From Pseudomonas lini (GTDB lineage Bacteria > Pseudomonadota > Gammaproteobacteria > Pseudomonadales > Pseudomonadaceae): DNA of 64,000 nt. The notes beneath the pieces are model-generated. The model had not been told where the DNA came from. It did no database searches and was given only the letters and a program-made list of their open reading frames with translations. The position numbers were made by a program, and so were the translations under genes. Location: the NCBI RefSeq assembly GCF_964063345.1, contig NZ_OZ061318.1, positions 248,001 to 312,000 of the forward strand. The letters run 5' to 3'. Positions 43,613 through 54,834 of this stretch are shown piece by piece. Every line of letters starts with the position of its first letter. Positions within the stretch are counted from its first letter, which is position 1.

Positions 43613-46407
43613 ATCAACCGTTCAACCAACCGCTGCGGGCAACCCTGCGGCTGCAATTTCATAAAGGTTTCACTTTGGATCAAGCAGTGCCGCTGGTGCC
43701 GTACTTCGCCAGCCTGGGCATCAGCCACGTCTATGCCTCACCGCTGCTCGCCGCCCGCGCGGGGTCCATGCATGGCTACGACGTGGTGGACCCGACCACG
43801 GTCAACCCTGAACTGGGCGGCGAAGCTGCATTGCGCCGTTTGGTCGGCGCATTGCGCGAACAGAACATGGGGCTGATCCTCGACATCGTCTCCAACCACA
43901 TGGCCGTCGGCGGTGGCGATAATCCCTGGTGGCTCGACTTGCTGGAATGGGGGCGACTGAGCCCTTACGGCGAGTTCTTCGACATTCAATGGCACTCGCC
44001 CGACCCCTTGATGGAAGGCCAATTGCTGCTGCCGTTTTTGGGCAGCGATTACGGCATCGCCTTGCAAGACGGCACCCTGCCCTTGCGTTTCGATGCCCGG
44101 CGCGGCGCCTTTTATGTCGAGCACTACGAGCATCACTTCCCGATTTGCCCCACGAACTACGGCGAACTGCTCAAGGCGGATGATCAGTTGAATGCCGAGC
44201 AGGTCGAGCAGCTCAAATCCCTGGCAGACCGCTTCAGTACCTTGAGTTACCAGACTGATGCGCACAGCCTGGCGATTCCGCTAAAAACCGAGCTGTATGA
44301 ACTGGCCAGCGATCCGGCGATTCTTCACGCCATCCAGCACACCCTCGGCACTTACGACTCGCTCACCCCTGAGGGTTTCCAGCGCCTGCATAACCTGCTG
44401 GAGCGCCAGAGTTATCGCCTGGCCAGTTGGCGCACCGCGGCGGACGACATCAACTGGCGGCGTTTTTTCGATATCAATGAACTGGGCGGCCTGCGCGTCG
44501 AACGCCCGGCGGTGTTCGAGGCGACCCATGCAAAAATCTTCGAGCTGGTGGCCGAAGGTCTTGTCGACGGGCTGCGCATCGACCACATCGACGGCCTCGC
44601 CGACCCGCGTGGCTACTGCCGCAAATTACGGCGCAGAGTCGATAGCCTGGCACCGGAGCGGCACCTGCCGATCTACGTCGAGAAGATCCTCGGCGAAGGC
44701 GAAACCCTGCACCGCGACTGGTCCGTCGATGGCAGCACCGGTTACGAATTCATGAACCAGTTGTCGTTGCTGCAACACGACCCCGAAGGCGCCCAGACCT
44801 TGGGTGAACTCTGGAGCCGGCACAGTGAACGGCCCGCCGATTTCCGTCAGGAAGCACAACTGGCACGCCAACAGATTCTCAACGGCTCCCTCGCCGGCGA
44901 TTTCGAAAGTGTCGCCCACGCCTTGCTGCAAGTGGCCCGGGACGACCTGATGACCCGGGACCTGACCCTCGGCGCGATCCGTCGGGCCTTGCAGGAACTG
45001 ATCGTGCACTTCCCGGTGTATCGCACTTACATCAGCCCGCTAGGCCGAAACTGCGCCCAGGACGAGGTGTTTTTCCAACAGGCCATGGAGGGTGCAAGGC
45101 AAACCCTTGGCGAGGCCGACTGGCCCGTGCTCGATTGCCTGTCCGGCTGGCTCGGTGGCCAACCCTGGCGCAAACACCCGGTGGGCCGCCCACGCAAACT
45201 GCTCAAGCATGCGTGCGTGCGCTTCCAGCAACTGACCTCACCGGCGGCGGCCAAAGCGGTGGAAGACACCGCGCTGTATCGCTCGGCGGTGCTGCTGTCG
45301 CGCAACGATGTCGGCTACAACACTGAGCAGTTCAGTGCCCCAGTGGCTGACTTCCATGCGGCCTGCGCCAATCGCCTCACCGAATTCCCCGACAACCTGC
45401 TGGCCACCGCGACCCACGACCACAAACGCGGCGAAGACACCCGCGCGCGGCTGGCGGTGTTGAGCGAGCGCAGCACCTGGTATACCGAACAGGTCGAGCA
45501 CTGGCGAACACTGGCCGATGAATTGCGCACTGAACCCGGCGCGCCCTCGGCGGGCGACGAGCTAATTCTCTATCAAGCGATCCTCGGCAGTTGGCCGCTG
45601 GAGCTGCGCAGCGATGATCCGGTGGCGCTCGAGAACTACGCCAAACGCCTCTGGCAGTGGCAACGCAAAGCCCTGCGCGAAGCCAAGTTGCAAAGCAGCT
45701 GGAGCGCACCCAACGAGGGATATGAACAGGCGAGCCATGGGTTTCTCGAACGCCTGCTGCTCAGCCCCGAAGGCGAGCCACTGCGCGCTGCCCTCGGTGC
45801 GGCGGCGCAGAGCATCGCCGCCCCAGGCGCGTTGAATGGCTTGGCGCAAACCTTGCTGCGAATGACCGTGCCGGGGGTGCCGGATCTCTATCAGGGCAAC
45901 GAGTTCTGGGACTTCACGCTGGTCGATCCGGACAACCGCCGGCCGGTGGATTACGTCAGCCGTCAGCAGGCCATGCACCTACGATTGGACCTGGCGGATC
46001 TGTTGGTGAACTGGCGTGACGGGCGCATCAAGCAAACCCTGATCACCCAGACGTTAAACCGGCGTGCCGAGCATGCCGGGCTGTTTCAAAAAGGGATTTA
46101 TCAAGCCCTTGAAGTCCTCGGCAGCCAGGCTCAGCGGGTACTGGCATTTGCTCGTGAATGGCAGGGAAAACGGGCAATCGTGATCGTACCTATACGCTGT
46201 GCCGAACTGCTGGAAAACAGTGCCGAACCACAGATTGACGCGCCACTCTGGGGCGATACACGGGTCAAATTGCCGTTCGCCGTCCCTGAAGAAAATATGA
46301 AGGGACTTTTTGCGAGCATCACAGTCACAAAACACAGGGAGCTGATGGTCAGCGCCGCGCTGGGGGATTTCCCGGTCAATCTCTTTATCCAAACTACCCA
46401 AGCTTGA
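43609..46407 (+). CDS. treY: Malto-oligosyltrehalose synthase
   Basis: A 932-residue GH13 enzyme that converts the reducing end of maltodextrin to an alpha,alpha-1,1 trehalose unit; TreZ then cuts it off. ATLRLQFHKGFTLDQAVPLV at the N-terminus, LILDIVSNHMAVGGGDNPWW, GLRIDHIDGLADPRGYCRKL with the nucleophile, IYVEKILGEGETLHRDWSVD with the acid, and ATATHDHKRGEDTRARLAVL are family signatures. Length is a little above the usual ~700-920. The ATG overlaps the malQ stop, so the treZ-malQ-treY trio is translationally coupled. Confidence 0.95.
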   Translation: MNQPFNQPLRATLRLQFHKGFTLDQAVPLVPYFASLGISHVYASPLLAARAGSMHGYDVVDPTTVNPELGGEAALRRLVGALREQNMGLILDIVSNHMAVGGGDNPWWLDLLEWGRLSPYGEFFDIQWHSPDPLMEGQLLLPFLGSDYGIALQDGTLPLRFDARRGAFYVEHYEHHFPICPTNYGELLKADDQLNAEQVEQLKSLADRFSTLSYQTDAHSLAIPLKTELYELASDPAILHAIQHTLGTYDSLTPEGFQRLHNLLERQSYRLASWRTAADDINWRRFFDINELGGLRVERPAVFEATHAKIFELVAEGLVDGLRIDHIDGLADPRGYCRKLRRRVDSLAPERHLPIYVEKILGEGETLHRDWSVDGSTGYEFMNQLSLLQHDPEGAQTLGELWSRHSERPADFRQEAQLARQQILNGSLAGDFESVAHALLQVARDDLMTRDLTLGAIRRALQELIVHFPVYRTYISPLGRNCAQDEVFFQQAMEGARQTLGEADWPVLDCLSGWLGGQPWRKHPVGRPRKLLKHACVRFQQLTSPAAAKAVEDTALYRSAVLLSRNDVGYNTEQFSAPVADFHAACANRLTEFPDNLLATATHDHKRGEDTRARLAVLSERSTWYTEQVEHWRTLADELRTEPGAPSAGDELILYQAILGSWPLELRSDDPVALENYAKRLWQWQRKALREAKLQSSWSAPNEGYEQASHGFLERLLLSPEGEPLRAALGAAAQSIAAPGALNGLAQTLLRMTVPGVPDLYQGNEFWDFTLVDPDNRRPVDYVSRQQAMHLRLDLADLLVNWRDGRIKQTLITQTLNRRAEHAGLFQKGIYQALEVLGSQAQRVLAFAREWQGKRAIVIVPIRCAELLENSAEPQIDAPLWGDTRVKLPFAVPEENMKGLFASITVTKHRELMVSAALGDFPVNLFIQTTQA

Positions 46408-46428
46408 GTTCAGTTCAGGAGCATTGCG

Positions 46429-46779
46429 ATGAGTACCGACGATAAACGCATCCGCGAGTTTGCCTATCAAATCTGGGAGTCCGAGGGAAAACCCGTGGGC
46501 CAGGAAAAACGCCATTGGGAGATGGCCTGCAAACTGGCCGAAGCTGAAGCACTGGCTCCCGGCAAGTCATCGAAAGTGACCGGCAGCAAACGCGTCGGCA
46601 CCAAGTCTGCGCTCGGCAAGCCAGACGGCAAGCTGGTCAATGCCAAAGACATCGAACCCGCACTCAAAGCTAAAACCAAGCCCAAAGCCAAACCCGCCGC
46701 CGCTTCGACAGTGATCCCGCCGGGAGAAAAAACCACGGTGAAAAAGCCTCGCGCCGCGCGTAAACCGCCAACGACCTGA
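46429..46779 (+). CDS. DUF2934 domain protein with basic Lys/Ala/Pro tail
   Basis: A 116-residue protein. Residues 6-41 are the DUF2934 domain (KRIREFAYQIWESEGKPVGQ and HWEMACKLAEAE). The rest is a low-complexity basic tail rich in Lys, Ala and Pro (KAKTKPKAKPAAAS, then KKPRAARKPP), resembling histone-like tails that may bind nucleic acid or anionic polymer. It lies between treY (21 bp) and glgX, in the same transcription direction, with CAGGAG before the ATG. Its role in glucan metabolism is unknown. Confidence 0.85.
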   Translation: MSTDDKRIREFAYQIWESEGKPVGQEKRHWEMACKLAEAEALAPGKSSKVTGSKRVGTKSALGKPDGKLVNAKDIEPALKAKTKPKAKPAAASTVIPPGEKTTVKKPRAARKPPTT

Positions 46780-46805
46780 CGCTTCATCGCCTTGCCCCGC
46801 TTGAT

Positions 46806-46909
46806 TGTGGCGAGGGAGCTTGCTCCCGTTGGACTGCGAAGCGGTCCCCCTCTTTTTGGGGATAGGGGGGCCGCTTCGCGGCCCAACGGGAGCAAGCTCC
46901 CTCGCCACA
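46806..46909. repeat. REPIN inside the glg/tre block
   Basis: Arms TGTGGCGAGGGAGCTTGCTC and GAGCAAGCTCCCTCGCCACA plus an inner GCGAAGCGG / CCGCTTCGC pair with CCCCCTCTTTTTGGGG at the tip. It lies in the 176-bp gap between the DUF2934 gene and glgX and may affect read-through or mRNA stability. Confidence 0.88.
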
Positions 46910-46955
46910 GCTGACCGGCATTAGCCCAGTACCGCCCCCCAATGCAGGAGCATCT

Positions 46956-49115
<2,160 letters not shown>

Positions 49116-49375
49116 AAAGCCCCTACAGGTATTGTGCTTGCCTTCGAAGGTTTCGGTGATTATTTGCGACACCCGACACAGCCCGGATCAAAAAAACCTG
49201 TCAGACCAAAGGCTGAGGCGACGAATAGCATTCCATGAGCAATACTCTGCCCGCGGCAATCCAGGGTTCGGAGCGCTGTAATTGCTATTTACCCCGCCTT
49301 CACGGGTTTGCCAGGCTTGCGTCCTGCAAGTAATACGCATGACTGAGGGCACGACAGAACAAGGACGTAGCGCCT

Positions 49376-50134
49376 ATGAAATCGGTTTCCATCAGCGAAA
49401 ACAGCTCGCTCGCGCAGATCTGGAACAGCGCCCCGCAACTGGACAACATCCCTGTCATCAACACCGAAACACTGGTCCCGGCCGGTGCTCGCGCGGTAGT
49501 CATCGCGCCGCATCCCGGCGATGAAGTGGTGACCTGCGGTGGTCTGCTGCAGTTGCTGTGCTCCCTGGGTCATCCCCTGCAATTGATCTCGATCACCGAC
49601 GGTAGCGCCAGCCATCCGGGATCGCGACAGTGGTCGGAAAAACGCCTGAGCGTGTTCCGGCCCCAGGAAAGCGTCGAAGCCTTGCGCCGACTCGGGTTGC
49701 CGATGCACAGCCTGAAGTGGATTCGCGGCGGCTTCACTGACAACGGTCTTGCCGAGCGGGAGTCCGAATTGACCCAATTCATCGCCCGTTATCTGCGCCC
49801 CGGCGATGTGGTGTTCAGCACGTGGTGCAAAGACGGTAACGTCGACCATGACGCCGTCGGCCGTGCCAGCGCCAGAGCTGTGGCCCTGGTCGGGGCAACG
49901 CTCAACGAAGTACCCGTCTGGGCCTGGCACTGGCCGACGCGCGATCACGGGTTGATTCCCTGGCATCGCGCACGCAAGGTACGCCTTGACACCTGGACCG
50001 TCGCACGCAAAAGCCACGCCACCTACGCCTACGCCAGCCAACTCGACGGCGAGCCGGCAATCGGCATCGCCCCAATGCTGCCCCCGGTGATACTGGAGCG
50101 CATGCGGTTGCCGTATGAAATTGTGTTTGTCTGA
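49376..50134 (+). CDS. PIG-L family deacetylase
   Basis: A 252-residue zinc-dependent LmbE/PIG-L de-N-acetylase. The first motif reads VVIAPHPGDEVVTCGGLLQL (about residues 39-58); most members have AHPDDE, so the catalytic Asp position is Gly here while the following Asp-Glu is kept. VFSTWCKDGNVDHDAVGRAS supplies the distal zinc-binding His. Such enzymes deacetylate N-acetylglucosamine-containing molecules or similar amides. Located 260 bp after glgX, it is followed by the endonuclease-like gene; the pair is often found beside glg/tre genes in pseudomonads. Confidence 0.82.
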   Translation: MKSVSISENSSLAQIWNSAPQLDNIPVINTETLVPAGARAVVIAPHPGDEVVTCGGLLQLLCSLGHPLQLISITDGSASHPGSRQWSEKRLSVFRPQESVEALRRLGLPMHSLKWIRGGFTDNGLAERESELTQFIARYLRPGDVVFSTWCKDGNVDHDAVGRASARAVALVGATLNEVPVWAWHWPTRDHGLIPWHRARKVRLDTWTVARKSHATYAYASQLDGEPAIGIAPMLPPVILERMRLPYEIVFV

Positions 50135-50254
50135 ATCATTCGAGGAATGTCTTGGGCGATGGAGCTCCCACATTGGATTGGCGTCGCTCAAACTGAACTG
50201 CTCGCCCGTGTATCAGTCGCATGGAAACAGCAGCCTTGATTCAGAGGAGTGAAC

Positions 50255-51055
50255 GTGACCAGTGATGCCGAACGACAGGCCGTCGAATCAATGCTATCAA
50301 ACACCCCAGTGGCGATTCATCGTCTGAGAGTGCTGACGGTCAATACCCACAAAGGCTTCACCGCCCTCAACCGGCGTTTCATCCTCCCGGAACTGCGTGA
50401 AGCAGTACGTAGCACGTCGGCAGACCTGGTGTTTCTGCAGGAAGTGGTTGGTGAGCACGACCGGCATTCTTCCCGTTACAACGACTGGCCACAGACCTCG
50501 CAATACGAGTTCCTGGCCGACAGCATGTGGAGCGATTTCGCTTACGGCCGCAACGCGGTCTATCCCGACGGCCATCACGGCAATGCCCTGCTGTCGAAAT
50601 ACCCGATCCGTGAATTTCGCAACCTCGACGTCTCGATCACCGGTCCCGAGCGGCGCGGGTTGTTGCACTGTGTTCTGGATGTGCCGGGGCATGCCGAAGT
50701 GCATGCCATTTGCGTGCACCTGAGCCTGTTGGAAAGCCATCGACAGCTCCAGCTGCAGTTGCTCTGCCTGTTGCTCGAATCGCTGCCCGATGACGCCCCG
50801 GTGATCATTGCCGGCGACTTCAACGACTGGCAGTTGCAAGGCAACGCCGCCCTCGCCCGGCGCGACTACCTGCATGAAGCCTTCGAACGCCATCATGGCC
50901 GACCGGCGAAAACTTACCCGGCGCGTTTTCCCCTGCTGCGCCTGGACCGGATCTACCTGCGTAATGCCAGCAGTCATGAACCGCGAATACTCGGCCACAA
51001 ACCCTGGACGCATCTGTCAGACCATTTACCACTGGCGGTGGAAGTGCGCCTGTAA
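50255..51055 (+). CDS. Endonuclease/exonuclease/phosphatase (EEP) family protein
   Basis: A 266-residue cytoplasmic EEP-superfamily metallo-enzyme. [13 protein letters not shown] (about residues 23-35) supplies the Asn, [15 protein letters not shown] the metal-binding Glu, [13 protein letters not shown] the strand, [12 protein letters not shown] the Asp/Asn pair and [14 protein letters not shown] the final Asp-His. The family includes nucleases, sphingomyelinases and phosphoinositide phosphatases; the substrate is undefined. GTG at 50255 has AGAGGAG directly upstream; another GTG six bases earlier overlaps that ribosome site. Confidence 0.83.
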   Translation: MTSDAERQAVESMLSNTPVAIHRLRVLTVNTHKGFTALNRRFILPELREAVRSTSADLVFLQEVVGEHDRHSSRYNDWPQTSQYEFLADSMWSDFAYGRNAVYPDGHHGNALLSKYPIREFRNLDVSITGPERRGLLHCVLDVPGHAEVHAICVHLSLLESHRQLQLQLLCLLLESLPDDAPVIIAGDFNDWQLQGNAALARRDYLHEAFERHHGRPAKTYPARFPLLRLDRIYLRNASSHEPRILGHKPWTHLSDHLPLAVEVRL

Positions 51056-51483
51056 CACCGTCAAATGACAGTCGCCAAGTACTGCCAACTCTGACAGAAA
51101 AAATGACAGCAATGGCGCACCGACGCCATTTGATTATCCTCTGCTGGATGATCCGTCAAACAACCGAGAGCCCCCTACCCAGCGCGTCTGGACCGCACCT
51201 TTCTGGATGATTTTTCGCATAAACAATCACTTATATACACGCCAAAAATCAGTCACTTACAAGGTCTAAAATATCCATACCGCTTATCGGCCACTTTCTT
51301 GACGCGAGGTCGGCAGTCTTCTTAGCTAGTGCTTACTACCCCCGGAAATCCATCAGGGGCAAGCCTCCAGACTCCTGTAAAAACGGGCGGGTCTGACCTT
51401 GCCTCAATCCATTCGGTCGCCCCTCATTCGGGGTAGGAGAGACGCCAAAGCGAGATACGCATGCGATTGCAAGGTAGACCCCC
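51056..51483. other. AT-rich intergenic region upstream of the autotransporter gene
   Basis: About 430 bp without a credible gene. The part at 51200-51290 is much more AT-rich than its surroundings and includes ATCACTTATATACACGCC and GGTCTAAAATATCC, so it probably holds the promoter. Closer to the gene there is a small hairpin CCCCTCATTCGGGG at 51420-51435. Nothing else is recognised. Confidence 0.5.
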
Positions 51484-52551
51484 ATGAGAACTTCATTCAC
51501 CTCACAAGAGATCAAAATCACTTTTTGCACTGTTACGGGTTCACTCCTGTTGTGCTCATCCATGGAGGTGCGGGCCTCGCCTGCCGAGGACGAACCAACT
51601 CCCTGGTACAACCAGGCACTGCCGACTCTCACCTTGCCCACCGCCTCCGCCACGTATCCCGGCCGCTTACGCTTCAATCCAGACTTACAAAGCTCACGCC
51701 TGACGGTTGAAGATGCTTCGCCTTCAGCCTGGGACCACGTCTACGGGAAGACCTCTCGGCAGGCCCAAACCGACTCTCTGGCCCAGGGGTCTTCTATCCC
51801 CGGCGCCAGTGAATTCAAAGGCCCGGCACTGCTGACCGTACAAAGCAACAGCGGCCATACACAACGGGTCGGACTGATCGGCGGCACCACTCAATTCCAG
51901 GGCAATGACAACGGCCTGCTGACCAGTCGCGCCCTTGCCGATCCCGGCCACGACACGCTCAGCCTTCAAGGCCAGAGTCTCGGCGCCTACTGGAGCCTGA
52001 CCGGCCCGCAAGGCTGGCACGTGGATTTGACGGCCAGCGGTGGCCGGGTCAACGGCTACAGTCGCAATGACCAGGGCGCGCGACAAGCCACCGAAGGCAG
52101 CGCGGTGACGTTCTCGGTGGAAGGTGGTTTCCCGATTGGTCTGGGTAATAACTGGGTGGTCGAACCCCAGGCGCAGTTGATCAATCAACGCATTACGCTG
52201 GATACGCCGTATGCCGGTTCTGGTAATGCGTCATCCAGCGACTTGACGTCCTGGAGCGGTCGGGTCGGTGCACGCTTGAAAGGCAGTTACGATATTAACG
52301 GCCTGCCGGTCGAACCGTATGTGCGCACCAACGTGTGGCACACGGTGTATACCGGCAATACCGTGAGCCTGGATCAGGTCGACAAAATCAGCAGCAGCCG
52401 AAATTCATCGACGGTGGATGTGGGTCTGGGTTTGGTGGCCAGAGTGACGCCTTTGGTCAGCCTGTATGTCAGCGCCGATTACAGCAGCGATGTGGATGAC
52501 AATGATCTGAACGGGTTGATTGGCAGCCTTGGGGTGCGGATGCGTTGGTGA
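51484..52551 (+). CDS. Autotransporter-type outer-membrane beta-barrel protein
   Basis: A 355-residue protein with an N-terminal hydrophobic export segment (TFCTVTGSLLLCSSMEVRAS, cleavage near residue 33). Residues about 95-355 form an autotransporter beta-barrel domain: LSLQGQSLGAYWSLTGPQGW, VTFSVEGGFPIGLGNNWVVE, WSGRVGARLKGSYDINGLPV, and a C-terminal strand GSLGVRMRW ending in Trp, the outer-membrane assembly signal. Only about 60 residues separate signal and barrel, so there is almost no passenger. It may be a stand-alone barrel or the end of a shortened autotransporter. It converges with glgB. Confidence 0.85.
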   Translation: MRTSFTSQEIKITFCTVTGSLLLCSSMEVRASPAEDEPTPWYNQALPTLTLPTASATYPGRLRFNPDLQSSRLTVEDASPSAWDHVYGKTSRQAQTDSLAQGSSIPGASEFKGPALLTVQSNSGHTQRVGLIGGTTQFQGNDNGLLTSRALADPGHDTLSLQGQSLGAYWSLTGPQGWHVDLTASGGRVNGYSRNDQGARQATEGSAVTFSVEGGFPIGLGNNWVVEPQAQLINQRITLDTPYAGSGNASSSDLTSWSGRVGARLKGSYDINGLPVEPYVRTNVWHTVYTGNTVSLDQVDKISSSRNSSTVDVGLGLVARVTPLVSLYVSADYSSDVDDNDLNGLIGSLGVRMRW

Positions 52552-52563
52552 AGCCTGGCCGAT

Positions 52564-52594
52564 GATCGTTCCCACGCTCCGCGTGGGAACGATC
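52564..52594. terminator. Perfect hairpin between convergent genes
   Basis: GATCGTTCCCACGCT and its exact complement AGCGTGGGAACGATC-like arm (GCGTGGGAACGATC) form a near-perfect stem with a CCG tip. It is the common Pseudomonas GTTCCCACGC hairpin, 12 bp after the autotransporter stop and just before the end of glgB, and probably works in both directions. Confidence 0.7.
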
Positions 52595-52600
52595 AGGATC

Positions 52601-54832
52601 CTAACCCTCCGGACGCAAGATCAACACCCCCAGCGGCGGCAGGTTCAATTCCACAGAGAGGGCCTGGCCATGGCTCGGTTCCTCGTCGGTGAACACTCCG
52701 CCGCCGTTGCCGTAATTGGACCCGGCATAAGTATCGGCATCGCTGTTGATCAACTCGACCCAACGCCCGGCAAACGGTACGCCGACGCGGTAGGCCTGTC
52801 GCGGCACCGGGGTGAAGTTGGCCACCACCAACACCGGCCGCCCGTCCTTGCTCCAGCGCAGCCAGGCGTAGACGCTGTTGACCGCATCGTCGCCAATCAA
52901 CCACTGAAAGCCTTGTGGCGCATCGTCCTGATCGTGCAGCGCCGGTTCTTCGCGATACAACCGATTCAGGTCACCGACCAGTTTGCGCACCCCTTGGTGT
53001 TCCGGGTATTGCAGCAAATACCAGTCCAGTTGCTGATCGTGATTCCACTCGCGCCACTGGCCGAATTCGCAGCCCATGAACAACAGTTTCTTGCCGGGAT
53101 GCGTCCACATGAAACTCAGATAAGCCCGCAGGTTGGCAAACTTCTGCCAGCGATCGCCGGGCATCTTGTCGATCAGCGAATGCTTGCCATGCACCACTTC
53201 ATCGTGGGAAATCGGCAGGATGAAGCGCTCGGACCACGCATACACCAGGCCGAAACTCAGCTCATTGTGATGATGGGCGCGGTACACCGGATCCTGCTGA
53301 ATGTAATGCAGCGAGTCGTGCATCCAGCCCATGTTCCACTTATAGGCAAAACCCAGCCCGCCCTGTTGCGTGCTCTGGCTGACACCCGGCCACGCCGTGG
53401 ATTCTTCGGCAATCACCAACGCGCCCGGCGTTTCCAGGGCCACCACATCGTTGAGATGGCGGACGAAATCAATGGCCTCCAGGTTCTCCCGACCGCCGTG
53501 ACGGTTGGGCACCCATTCGCCGGCCTTGCGCGAGTAATCGCGATACAGCATCGACGCCACTGCATCCACGCGCAGGCCATCGACGTGGAAATGCCTGAGC
53601 CAGTGCAGCGCCGATGCCAGCATGTAGCCGTGCACCTCGGTTCGGCCCAGGTTGTAGATCAGCGTGTCCCAGTCCTGGTGAAAACCTTCCTGCGGGTTGC
53701 CGTACTCATACAACGCGGTGCCGTCGAACTGCGCCAGGCCGTGGGTATCGGTGGGGAAATGCGCCGGCACCCAATCGAGGATCACGCCAATCTCGGCCTG
53801 GTGACAGGCATTGACGAACGCGGCGAAGTCATCCGGCGTGCCGTAACGGGCGCTCGGGGCGAATTGCGACAGCAATTGATAACCCCAGGAGCCACCGAAC
53901 GGATGCTCCATGATCGGCATCAGTTCGATGTGGGTGAAACCCAGCTCCTTCACGTAAGGAATCAGCCGCTCAGCCAACTCGGGCCAAGTGTACTGACGGG
54001 CGACCTCGCCCAGGTCATCCAGCTCGCATTGCCAGGAACCGGCATGCAACTCGTAGATCGACAGCGGTGCACTGGTTCGCTGACGCTCGCCCCGCGACTG
54101 CATCCAGGCGTGGTCCTGCCAGTCGATTTTCAGCGGCGAGGCGACTTTCGATGCAGTGTCCGGCGGCAGTGCAGTGGCGAGGGCCATCGGGTCGGCCTTG
54201 AGCGGCAGAATGCCGTGGGCGCCAAGGATTTCGTATTTGTAGAGCTCCCCCGCTTGCAGGCGCGGAATGAACAACTCCCAGACCCCGGAAGGATGGCGCA
54301 GGCGCATCGGATGCCGACGACCGTCCCAGACGTTGAAGTCGCCGACCACCGAGACCCTTTTGGCGTTCGGTGCCCACACAGCGAAGCGCACGCCGTCGAC
54401 GCCATCGACCGTCTTCAGTTGCGCGCCGAGGCAACTGCTCAAGTCCCGGTGATTGCCCTCGGCGAACAGATACAAATCCATCTCGCCGAGTAACGGGCCA
54501 AAGCTGTAAGGGTCCTCGGCGAGTTGCTCGCCACCGGCCCAACGGGTTCGCAACTGATAGGGTCGGGCCCGCTCGAAGTGCCCGACGAACAGCCCCGGGG
54601 TTTGGGTGGTCTCAAGGCTGCCGAGCTCTTCCCCGGATTCCTTGTCCACCACCTGCACGCTCAAGGCGTCCGGTAGATAGGCTCGAATGAATTGCCCGCC
54701 AGCGCCATCGCCGTGCGGGCCGAGAATTGCAAAGGGGTCCCGATGCTCGGCGCGTACCAACGCATCGAGATCCCGCGCCCTGGGTAGCAGCGCCTGTTCC
54801 ACGTGCCCCTGTTCCTTGTTCGAGATACTCAT
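52601..54832 (-). CDS. glgB: 1,4-alpha-glucan branching enzyme
   Basis: A 743-residue GH13_9 branching enzyme that creates alpha-1,6 branches. Tandem N-terminal CBM48-type domains ([20 protein letters not shown] near residue 34 and [20 protein letters not shown] near 148) precede the barrel: [40 protein letters not shown] with nucleophile Asp, [15 protein letters not shown] with the acid Glu, and [20 protein letters not shown]. Length is usual for the two-domain form. It begins 2 bp after the treS stop, so it is the last gene of glgE-treS-glgB. Confidence 0.95.
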   Translation of the reverse strand: MSISNKEQGHVEQALLPRARDLDALVRAEHRDPFAILGPHGDGAGGQFIRAYLPDALSVQVVDKESGEELGSLETTQTPGLFVGHFERARPYQLRTRWAGGEQLAEDPYSFGPLLGEMDLYLFAEGNHRDLSSCLGAQLKTVDGVDGVRFAVWAPNAKRVSVVGDFNVWDGRRHPMRLRHPSGVWELFIPRLQAGELYKYEILGAHGILPLKADPMALATALPPDTASKVASPLKIDWQDHAWMQSRGERQRTSAPLSIYELHAGSWQCELDDLGEVARQYTWPELAERLIPYVKELGFTHIELMPIMEHPFGGSWGYQLLSQFAPSARYGTPDDFAAFVNACHQAEIGVILDWVPAHFPTDTHGLAQFDGTALYEYGNPQEGFHQDWDTLIYNLGRTEVHGYMLASALHWLRHFHVDGLRVDAVASMLYRDYSRKAGEWVPNRHGGRENLEAIDFVRHLNDVVALETPGALVIAEESTAWPGVSQSTQQGGLGFAYKWNMGWMHDSLHYIQQDPVYRAHHHNELSFGLVYAWSERFILPISHDEVVHGKHSLIDKMPGDRWQKFANLRAYLSFMWTHPGKKLLFMGCEFGQWREWNHDQQLDWYLLQYPEHQGVRKLVGDLNRLYREEPALHDQDDAPQGFQWLIGDDAVNSVYAWLRWSKDGRPVLVVANFTPVPRQAYRVGVPFAGRWVELINSDADTYAGSNYGNGGGVFTDEEPSHGQALSVELNLPPLGVLILRPEG

Positions 54833-54834
54833 GA

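Noticed and set aside
52520..54493. 657-codon open frame on the plus strand opposite glgB
   Set aside because: glgB on the other strand has all GH13 motifs; the antisense frame has no domain signature and its start lies at the autotransporter end by chance.
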